5,870 bases of DNA from an uncultured Streptococcus sp. Its GTDB lineage: Bacteria > Bacillota > Bacilli > Lactobacillales > Streptococcaceae. Below the pieces are notes generated by a model. That model was given only the letters and a program-made list of their open reading frames with translations, made no database searches and had not been told where the DNA came from. The translations under genes and the position numbers were made by a program. Shown here piece after piece: positions 1 through 4,800 of the stretch. Positions within the stretch are counted from its first letter, which is position 1; each line of letters starts with the position of its first letter. The DNA lies in assembly GCA_902470035.1 (NCBI GenBank), contig CABREZ010000081.1, positions 1-5,870 of the forward strand, written 5' to 3'.

Positions 1-509
1 GTTTGGATCATCTGCTGGAGCCAGTCCAAGGTCTCCAAATCCAGATCATTTGAAGGTTCATCTAAAAATAGCAATTCATGAGGACAACAAAGCTCGTGAA
101 GCAGTTGGACCTTGAGGGCCTCTCCTCCAGAAAGACTTCCGATAGTTTGATCGCTTGCAAAGCGCTCGCTATTAAATTGTAATTGATCAGCCAGTCTGTA
201 GAGGCTGGCATAGTCTAGCTCGTCCTCTCCAAAAAAATATTCTTCCAAGGTTTTTCCCTTCAAAGCTTCCGGTAAAGTTTGGGGAATATAGGCATAGGAG
301 TGAAAGGAAGTGGTGATTTCTCCTTCTATGGTCAGATAATCTGGTAGAGATTTTGGGGACATAAGGACCTGAAGTAAGGAAGATTTTCCATTCCCTTCTT
401 CGCCAATAATAGCAACTTTTTCTCCTTCATGAATGGTCAGGGAAAGATCTCGAACCAGATCTCGTAAATCTTTTGTATGTCGGATAGTGAGGTGGGATAG
501 TTTTAGCAT
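1..509 (-). CDS. ABC-F-type ATP-binding protein, N-terminal part (runs off window)
   Basis: About 169 N-terminal residues are visible, starting MLKLSHLTIR; the rest lies beyond position 1. They form one complete nucleotide-binding domain core: Walker A GEEGNGKSS (residues 36-44), Q-loop YIPQ (Gln77), ABC signature LSGGE (126-130), and Walker B with D-loop LLFLDEPSNDLDL (146-158, catalytic Glu151). There is no membrane segment. The DEPSNDLD form of Walker B/D-loop and the short N-terminus are typical of ABC-F proteins, soluble twin-ATPase translation factors that bind the ribosomal E site and often protect it from antibiotics. The second ATPase domain and the linker that would prove ABC-F membership and specificity are not in view, so no symbol is given. 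The start at 509 has the RBS AAAGGA (515-520) five nt upstream. The gene is preceded by its own promoter and an apparent attenuator leader, which itself favours a regulated ribosome-protection ABC-F. The alternative is an ATPase subunit of an ABC transporter. Confidence 0.88.
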   Translation of the reverse strand, partial: MLKLSHLTIRHTKDLRDLVRDLSLTIHEGEKVAIIGEEGNGKSSLLQVLMSPKSLPDYLTIEGEITTSFHSYAYIPQTLPEALKGKTLEEYFFGEDELDYASLYRLADQLQFNSERFASDQTIGSLSGGEALKVQLLHELCCPHELLFLDEPSNDLDLETLDWLQQMIQ

Positions 510-530
510 AAGATTCCTTTCTACTGGGAC

Positions 531-562
531 AAAAAACAGCTCTACCTATTTAGTAGAGCTGT
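531..562 (-). terminator. Rho-independent terminator inside the ABC-F leader (attenuator)
   Basis: A perfect 10-bp stem, ACAGCTCTAC (562-553) with GTAGAGCTGT (545-536), encloses the 7-nt loop TAAATAG and is followed by a run of six T's (536-531) when read on the minus strand. It lies only 21 nt upstream of the ABC-F start codon and downstream of that gene's promoter, so it must be a premature terminator rather than a gene end. On the plus strand the hairpin has no T-tract and no upstream gene to terminate. Confidence 0.85.
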
Positions 563-689
563 ATTCAAGTGAAACCCAAGCAGAAAAAGACCTTATTTAG
601 CCAACAAAAGGTTGGAAATTAAGCGAAAGGGTACACAAAAAGAGATAGAACAAGCAGTCCACTAAATAAAGTATCTTATTTAACGAAAC

Positions 690-701
690 TTAGTTGTTCA
701 T
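690..701 (-). CDS. Three-codon leader ORF (Met-Asn-Asn-stop) upstream of ABC-F gene
   Basis: ATG AAC AAC TAA reads from 701 to 690 on the minus strand. It is preceded by GGAGG (715-711) at an ideal 9-nt spacing, and a second SD-like AAGGAG (709-704) sits closer in. It is the only ATG in the predicted leader before the ABC-F start, and it lies about 25 nt after the predicted transcription start. Its stop codon is followed after two nt by the 5' arm of hairpin 1, so a ribosome standing on it would physically prevent that hairpin. Such a short ORF cannot be proven coding by composition; the strong SD and its position relative to the competing hairpins are the support. It would act as a regulatory uORF rather than through its peptide product. 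Confidence 0.6.
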   Translation of the reverse strand: MNN

Positions 702-731
702 ATCTCCTTACCTCCGAATGTGATTAGCTTT

Positions 732-760
732 ATTCTATTCCTTTCATTCCTTCTTGTCAA
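732..760 (-). promoter_or_regulatory. Sigma-A-type promoter for ABC-F leader transcript
   Basis: On the minus strand a perfect -35 TTGACA (760-755) is followed by a 17-nt spacer and the -10 TAGAAT (737-732, one mismatch to TATAAT). Transcription should begin near 724-726, just ahead of the SD of the three-codon ORF. The strength of this promoter fits a constitutively initiated transcript whose output is set downstream by attenuation. Confidence 0.82.
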
Positions 761-771
761 GGAAATCCTTG
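758..771. repeat. Perfect palindrome CAAGGA-AA-TCCTTG overlapping the ABC-F -35 box
   Basis: Six-base perfect inverted arms (758-763 and 766-771) are separated by AA. The left arm overlaps three bases of the minus-strand -35 element (755-760), and the palindrome lies about 40 bp upstream of the hemW -10 box. The geometry would suit a dimeric DNA-binding repressor, but a 6-bp palindrome can arise by chance in AT-rich intergenic DNA and I do not recognise it as a known operator. Confidence 0.3.
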
Positions 772-811
772 TTTCCCCCTCTTTTTTCTGCTCGGGCTTT
801 AGTCGGAAATG

Positions 812-820
812 TGGTATAAT
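812..820 (+). promoter_or_regulatory. Extended -10 promoter of the hemW operon
   Basis: TGGTATAAT gives a perfect TATAAT (815-820) with an upstream TG dinucleotide one base away, the extended -10 form. The -35 region at the usual 17-nt distance (792-797, TCGGGC) is poor, which is common for extended -10 promoters. The predicted start point 6-8 nt after the box is 826-828, immediately before or on the A of the hemW start codon. It is the only good plus-strand promoter I see ahead of the six-gene run. Confidence 0.7.
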
Positions 821-827
821 AAAGGTT

Positions 828-1958
828 ATGCAAGCTAAACCGTCTTCTGCCTATGTGCATATTCCATTTTGTACCCAGATTTGTTATTATTGTGACTTTT
901 CTAAGGTTTTTATCAAGAATCAACCGGTCGATGCCTATCTGGAACACTTAATCCAGGAGACTCGATCCTATGAGATTGGCAAACTCCGGACCCTCTACAT
1001 TGGTGGAGGGACCCCGACAGCCCTATCTGCCCAGCAACTGGCCTATCTCTTGACAGAATTGCCCAAGATCATGGACCTATCAGAGGTAGAAGAGTTTACC
1101 ATCGAGGCCAATCCTGGCGATTTGGATCCGGATAAGATCGTAGTCCTCAAGGACTCTCAGGTCAATCGGGTCTCTCTGGGTGTCCAAACCTTTGATAACA
1201 AGATGCTGAAAAAGATCGGACGGAGCCACCAGGAGCAGGATATCTATGACAATATCCGCCACCTCAAGCAGGCTGGCTTTGACAATATTTCCATCGACTT
1301 GATCTATGCCCTTCCAGGTCAGACCATGGACCAGGTCAAGGAAAATGTCGCCAAGGCGATCGACTTGGACATTCCCCATATGAGTCTCTATAGTTTGATT
1401 TTAGAAAACCACACAGTCTTTATGAATCGCATGAGACGAGGCAAGCTTCCTCTGCCCAAAGAAGAGCTGGAAGCAGAGATGTTCGAGTACATCATTGAAG
1501 AGCTGGAAAAAGCAGGCTTTGAACATTATGAGATTTCTAATTTCTCTAAGCCTGGCTTTGAAAGTCGCCACAATCTGGTCTACTGGGATAATGCAGAATA
1601 TTATGGTCTAGGAGCAGGAGCTTCTGGCTATGTAGATGGGATTCGCTACAAGAATCACGGGCCTATCCGGCATTACCTTGAGGCTGTTGAGGCAGGTAAG
1701 GCTCGGATCACAGAAGAACACCTGACACTGGAAGAGAAGATGGAAGAGGAGTTGTTCCTCGGTCTACGGAAAAAGACAGGTGTGTCCAAGGCTCGTTTTG
1801 AAGAAAAATTTGGTGTCTCCTTTGACCAACGCTATGGACAAGTGGTGACCAGTCTGACGGAGCAGGGACTCTTGGTTCCAGATGACAAGCAAGTTCGGAT
1901 GACTAAGAGAGGCTTGTTCCTTGGTGATACCGTAGCAGAGAAATTTATATTGGAGTAA
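828..1958 (+). CDS. hemW: HemW, radical SAM heme chaperone (coproporphyrinogen oxidase-like)
   Basis: The protein has 376 residues and the normal HemW length. The radical-SAM cluster motif CxxxCxxC is Cys15, Cys19, Cys22, followed by Asp-Phe rather than the extra cysteine found in true HemN oxidases. The SAM-binding GGGTPT is at 59-64. The HNxxYW motif (HNLVYW, 248-253) associated with heme binding in HemW is present. A HemN C-terminal domain follows to the end. The family inserts or traffics heme and is often misannotated as oxygen-independent coproporphyrinogen III oxidase. Streptococci lack heme synthesis, so a role with imported heme is more likely. The start MQAKPSSAYVHIPF matches the usual family N-terminus. 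The frame is open back to 720, but that extension would lie upstream of the promoter box and is rejected. AAAGG sits only 2 nt before the ATG, too close for a normal RBS. It is first in a six-gene operon, 3 nt before the thioesterase gene. Confidence 0.95.
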   Translation: MQAKPSSAYVHIPFCTQICYYCDFSKVFIKNQPVDAYLEHLIQETRSYEIGKLRTLYIGGGTPTALSAQQLAYLLTELPKIMDLSEVEEFTIEANPGDLDPDKIVVLKDSQVNRVSLGVQTFDNKMLKKIGRSHQEQDIYDNIRHLKQAGFDNISIDLIYALPGQTMDQVKENVAKAIDLDIPHMSLYSLILENHTVFMNRMRRGKLPLPKEELEAEMFEYIIEELEKAGFEHYEISNFSKPGFESRHNLVYWDNAEYYGLGAGASGYVDGIRYKNHGPIRHYLEAVEAGKARITEEHLTLEEKMEEELFLGLRKKTGVSKARFEEKFGVSFDQRYGQVVTSLTEQGLLVPDDKQVRMTKRGLFLGDTVAEKFILE

Positions 1959-1961
1959 ACA

Positions 1962-2720
1962 ATGGCTAAAATTTATCAGTATGACATGAAAGTTCCTTTT
2001 GATATGAGCGATGTGAATGGCTTTATCAAGATGCCACAACTCATCCTCCTGTCCTTGCAAGTCTCAGGTATGCAGTCGATGGAGATTGGTATCAGTGACA
2101 AGGACCTACTCGAACAGTACAATCTAGTCTGGATTATCACTGACTATGACATCACGGTCCATCGCCTACCAGTCTTTGATGAACAGATTACCATTGAGAC
2201 CAAGGCTCTGGCCCACAATCGTCTTTTTTGCTACCGTTCCTTTGTGGTCAGAGGCCAGAATGGGGAGGTCATCGTAGAGATGGTGGCAACCTTTGTCTTG
2301 ATGGATCGGGACAGTCGTAAGGTCCAATCCGTACCGGAAGAGATCACAGAGCCATTTGAGTCACCGTTTGAGAAGAAGATCCGCCGTGGTCCACGCTATC
2401 CAGAACTGAATGGAGCCATGGAGCAGGACTACCATGTGCGTTTCTATGATTTAGATATGAACGGACATGTCAACAACAGCAAGTACCTAGACTGGGTCTT
2501 TGAAGTGATGGGAGCAGAATTCCTAACCCAGCATATCCCCAAACGGGTCCATCTCAAGTATGTCAAGGAAGTCCTACCTGGAGGCATGATCACCTCTAGC
2601 GTCGAGCGAGAAGGAATGGTCAGCAATCATGTCATCTCATCAGAAGGGCAAATCCATGCCCAAGCCCTCATCACTTGGGAAGAAATAGATAAGGAAACAT
2701 TATGGAAAAGCGAAGATTAA
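1962..2720 (+). CDS. Acyl-ACP thioesterase (FatA/FatB-type, double hotdog)
   Basis: This 252-residue cytoplasmic enzyme of the acyl-ACP thioesterase family hydrolyses acyl-ACP to free fatty acid. Two hotdog halves are apparent: residues 1-125, opening FDMSDVNGFIKM, and 150-245. The second carries the catalytic signature DLDMNGHVNNSKYLDW (163-178). Asp165, Asn167, His169 and, in KYVKEVLPGG, Glu203 match the spacing of the Asp/Asn/His/Glu active-site set described for plant and bacterial members. The start at 1962 is supported by GGAG (1952-1955) six nt upstream, lying inside the last codons of hemW, so translation is probably coupled. Its 3' end overlaps the next gene by 19 nt. Chain-length specificity cannot be read from the sequence. 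Streptococci can use host fatty acids, so the enzyme may tune membrane acyl composition or release fatty acids; that is inference. Confidence 0.93.
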   Translation: MAKIYQYDMKVPFDMSDVNGFIKMPQLILLSLQVSGMQSMEIGISDKDLLEQYNLVWIITDYDITVHRLPVFDEQITIETKALAHNRLFCYRSFVVRGQNGEVIVEMVATFVLMDRDSRKVQSVPEEITEPFESPFEKKIRRGPRYPELNGAMEQDYHVRFYDLDMNGHVNNSKYLDWVFEVMGAEFLTQHIPKRVHLKYVKEVLPGGMITSSVEREGMVSNHVISSEGQIHAQALITWEEIDKETLWKSED

Positions 2721-3406
2721 AACAGAAAAAAGAAGACTTGATGAAGGTTCAACGGCGGGTTGTTGCCTATGCTCGTCGTAAGAAAAATCCCCTCTATGTA
2801 TTGGGAGATGGTTTCTTAACCTTAGTCGCAGCCTTTTATATCTTTATTGAGGAAGCGGTTCGTTTTGTACGCTATCGTTTGAGTTTTGTAGCCTTTCTTC
2901 GTTTTCTCAAGGAAGATGTCCGCTGGTATCGTGTCTGGATTCATTTGATTTTGGCCTTTATCCTGCCTGTTGTCGTCTTTTCTTTGAGTATCACCAGTCA
3001 ATCAGGAAGCTTCTGGAGTAACTTCTTTGACAAGCTCTCCCAAGGTGTCCTCTTCAGTACGACTATCAGCCTCGCAGCGACCTTAATGACAGATTTCATT
3101 GAAACCATGAAGCCTATCCAGGCCGGGAAAGAAAGCAATGAGAAAAAAGAAACCGGCGTCTATACCATTACCATTGATCAGGCTAAGATTGGTGGCTTAA
3201 TGGTGACCATCGTGATTTTGATGATTTCCTCCTTCCTCTTTACTCAGGCTGGAAAAGCAAGTATCAATTTCTTCGGTCTGGTTCTTCAATTTGCCTTATA
3301 TGGGGCTTGTTTGCTTCTGTATGGAGCAGGAGGCCAGTTTCAAGATCGGGAGAAAGTAGTAGAGGACGCAAGTGAAAAAGGAGACCAAGAATCCCATGAC
3401 TTATAA
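2702..3406 (+). CDS. Uncharacterised four-helix membrane protein with basic N-terminus
   Basis: This is a 234-residue protein of a family I do not recognise. The first 30 residues are strongly basic (MEKRRLKQKK, then RRVVAYARRKK) and probably cytoplasmic. Residues 37-49 are hydrophobic but short and end in acidic residues, so they may be a re-entrant or interfacial helix. Four clear membrane segments follow near 78-97, 113-131, 163-181 and 189-208, with a charged hydrophilic stretch at 138-162 between the second and third. The tail from 212 is acidic and hydrophilic. The start at 2702 uses AAGGAAA (2691-2697) and overlaps the thioesterase gene by 19 nt; an internal ATG at 2741 has a weaker site. 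The gene overlaps the HAD phosphatase gene by 11 nt. The tight coupling on both sides suggests a co-regulated role, but nothing in the sequence indicates an enzymatic activity. Confidence 0.85.
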   Translation: MEKRRLKQKKEDLMKVQRRVVAYARRKKNPLYVLGDGFLTLVAAFYIFIEEAVRFVRYRLSFVAFLRFLKEDVRWYRVWIHLILAFILPVVVFSLSITSQSGSFWSNFFDKLSQGVLFSTTISLAATLMTDFIETMKPIQAGKESNEKKETGVYTITIDQAKIGGLMVTIVILMISSFLFTQAGKASINFFGLVLQFALYGACLLLYGAGGQFQDREKVVEDASEKGDQESHDL

Positions 3407-4166
3407 GGGTTATTTAATTGACTTAGACGGAACCATCTACAAGGGGAAAGAGCGGATCCCAGCCGGGGAAGCCTTTGTCCACCAATTGCAAGAGCGTCAG
3501 ATCCCCTATCTCTTTGTGACCAACAATACTACCCGGACGCCGGAAATGGTCCAAGAGATGCTAGCAGGCCAGTTTAACATCGAAACGCCACTGGATACCA
3601 TCTATACAGCGACGCTAGCGACCATTGATTATATGGCGGATATGAATCTTGGGAAAACTGCCTATGTCATTGGAGATGTAGGCTTGAAACAAGCCATTGC
3701 TGAAGCAGGCTTCGTCGAAGATACCGTGAAACCAGCCTATGTCGTGGTGGGTCTCGACTGGGAAGTGGACTATGAGAAATTCTCTATCGCGACCTTGGCT
3801 ATTCAAAAGGGAGCCCATTTCATCGGGACAAATCCAGACCTTAATATTCCGACAGAGCGCGGAATGATGCCAGGGGCTGGTGCTCTAAATGCCCTGATCG
3901 AAGCGGCAACGCGCGTGAAGCCAACCTTTATCGGGAAGCCCAATGCCATCATCATGGATAAGGCCATCGCTCACCTGGGACTAGAGCGCAAAGAAGTGGT
4001 CATGGTAGGAGACAATTACCTGACCGACATCCGAGCAGGGATTGACAATGACATCCCTACTTTGCTGGTGACCACTGGCTTTACCAAGCCAGAAGAAGTG
4101 CCAGACCTGCCCTTGCCACCAACTCACGTCCTATCGAGCTTAGCGGAGTGGGATTTCGATGCGTGA
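3396..4166 (+). CDS. HAD-superfamily subfamily IIA hydrolase (TIGR01457/YutF/NagD-like phosphatase)
   Basis: The 256-residue cytoplasmic phosphatase has all four HAD motifs. Motif I is DLDGT with nucleophile Asp9 and acid/base Asp11; motif II is VTNNTT (Thr42); motif III is Lys181 in IGKPNA; motif IV is GDNYLTDIRAG (Asp206, Asp211). The large insert between motifs II and III (about 75-178, including VVVGLDWEVDY and GTNPDLNIPTERG) is the C2-type cap of the NagD-like IIA group. Such enzymes dephosphorylate small sugar or nucleotide phosphates; the substrate here is unknown. I chose ATG 3396 (MTYKGYLIDLDG) because it matches the family N-terminus and has AAGGAG (3378-3383) 12 nt upstream. A GTG at 3372 in frame would add eight charged residues and remains possible. 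It overlaps the upstream membrane protein by 11 nt and the downstream gene by 8 nt. Confidence 0.93.
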   Translation: MTYKGYLIDLDGTIYKGKERIPAGEAFVHQLQERQIPYLFVTNNTTRTPEMVQEMLAGQFNIETPLDTIYTATLATIDYMADMNLGKTAYVIGDVGLKQAIAEAGFVEDTVKPAYVVVGLDWEVDYEKFSIATLAIQKGAHFIGTNPDLNIPTERGMMPGAGALNALIEAATRVKPTFIGKPNAIIMDKAIAHLGLERKEVVMVGDNYLTDIRAGIDNDIPTLLVTTGFTKPEEVPDLPLPPTHVLSSLAEWDFDA

Positions 4167-4788
4167 CCGGTTAAAAGTAATGGGCTTTGTCCTCTGGCTC
4201 TTAGCAACGGTGATTTTGGGGACCATTCTCGTAGCCTGGTTGATCTATCCCATGGAGATTGGCTGGTTACGTATTCAGAATCGGACCGGTTTGGCTCCTG
4301 CAGTCATCCAAAAAAACTTTCAGATCCTTATGCAGTATTTGACCAGTCCTTTTACCTGGAAGCTGGACATGCCGGATTTTCCATCTTCTCCCGATGGTCT
4401 CCATCATTTTCAAGCAGTCAAGTACCTCTTTCACTTGACCCAGGCCCTGTTCCTGGTCTTGTTGCCAGTGGCTATACGATTTATTCGAACAGTGATGCGT
4501 AAGGGCTATGCAGGCCTCTATCGTCGCTTATTTGGCGGGATGGTTCTCTTGCCTATCGTCATAGGAGGAGTGACCCTCTTTATTGGCTTTGATCAATTCT
4601 TTACCCTCTTTCACCAAGTCCTCTTTGTCGGAGATGCTACCTGGCTCTTTGATCCTTATCGGGATCCGATTATTTTAGCGCTTCCGGAGGACTATTTCCT
4701 ACATGCCTTTCTGATTTTCTTTGTTCTCTATGAAGAGGCTTTTGGATGGTGCTACGGGTGGAGTCGGAAAACAAAAACAGTAGATTAG
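4159..4788 (+). CDS. TIGR01906/DUF1461 membrane protein, Lit family (lipoprotein intramolecular transacylase-like)
   Basis: This 209-residue integral membrane protein has segments near 9-30, 93-108, 127-145 and 178-197. The extracytoplasmic loop after the first segment ends in LHHFQAVKYLFHL (81-93), and a second loop has FFTLFHQVLF (147-156), TWLFDP and ALPEDYF (174-180). The two conserved histidines (most likely His83 and His152) and the WxFDP...LPEDYF signature are the hallmarks of TIGR01906/DUF1461. This family contains Lit, which moves an acyl chain within diacylated lipoproteins to give the lyso form. The commoner HxxDVK motif reads HFQAVK here, with Ala in place of Asp. I recall lyso-form lipoproteins being reported in Streptococcus sanguinis, which would fit, but the activity is not shown by sequence alone, so no symbol is given. 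The start overlaps the phosphatase gene by 8 nt, with GGAG (4145-4148) 10 nt upstream. Confidence 0.87.
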   Translation: MRDRLKVMGFVLWLLATVILGTILVAWLIYPMEIGWLRIQNRTGLAPAVIQKNFQILMQYLTSPFTWKLDMPDFPSSPDGLHHFQAVKYLFHLTQALFLVLLPVAIRFIRTVMRKGYAGLYRRLFGGMVLLPIVIGGVTLFIGFDQFFTLFHQVLFVGDATWLFDPYRDPIILALPEDYFLHAFLIFFVLYEEAFGWCYGWSRKTKTVD

Positions 4789-4800
4789 TGGAGTGAATGG

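Larger units (their letters stand above)
510..725 (-). promoter_or_regulatory. 5' leader of the ABC-F gene: putative ribosome-mediated transcription attenuator
   Basis: This is the predicted untranslated leader, about 215 nt from the inferred start near 725 to the ABC-F ATG. In transcript order it holds an SD and a three-codon ORF (701-690), then hairpin 1 with arms 687-676 and 669-658 (12 bp, three G-U, 6-nt loop). A small hairpin follows (615-611/605-601, CCAAC/GTTGG), then an intrinsic terminator (562-531). The segment 670-658 (UUUAUUUAGUGGA) can also pair with 557-545 (UCUACUAAAUAGG) over 13 bp with three G-U. After a 2-nt bulge, 655-650 can pair with 562-558, also with a 1-nt bulge. That alternative fold would consume almost the whole terminator 5' arm, so hairpin 1 plus terminator and the antiterminator are mutually exclusive. 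The pairings are read directly from the sequence; the mechanism is inferred by analogy with uORF-controlled attenuators of ABC-F resistance genes. No folding energies were computed. Confidence 0.7.

Noticed and set aside
536..562. The 10-bp hairpin as a bidirectional terminator between two convergent genes.
   Set aside because: The flanking genes are divergent, and the plus strand has no T-tract; it works only on the minus strand inside the ABC-F leader.
720..827. N-terminal extension of hemW beginning MISFILFLSFLLV, resembling a signal peptide.
   Set aside because: It lies upstream of and across the extended -10 box, has no RBS, and HemW is cytoplasmic with a family-typical start at 828.
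1080..2060. Minus-strand frames of about 98-99 codons inside hemW and across its junction with the thioesterase gene.
   Set aside because: They are antisense shadows of strongly conserved coding sequence with no RBS or promoter of their own.
3372..3395. GTG start for the HAD phosphatase adding eight residues.
   Set aside because: The added residues are absent from the family N-terminus as I know it, and the SD AAGGAG (3378-3383) lies inside this extension and serves the ATG at 3396.
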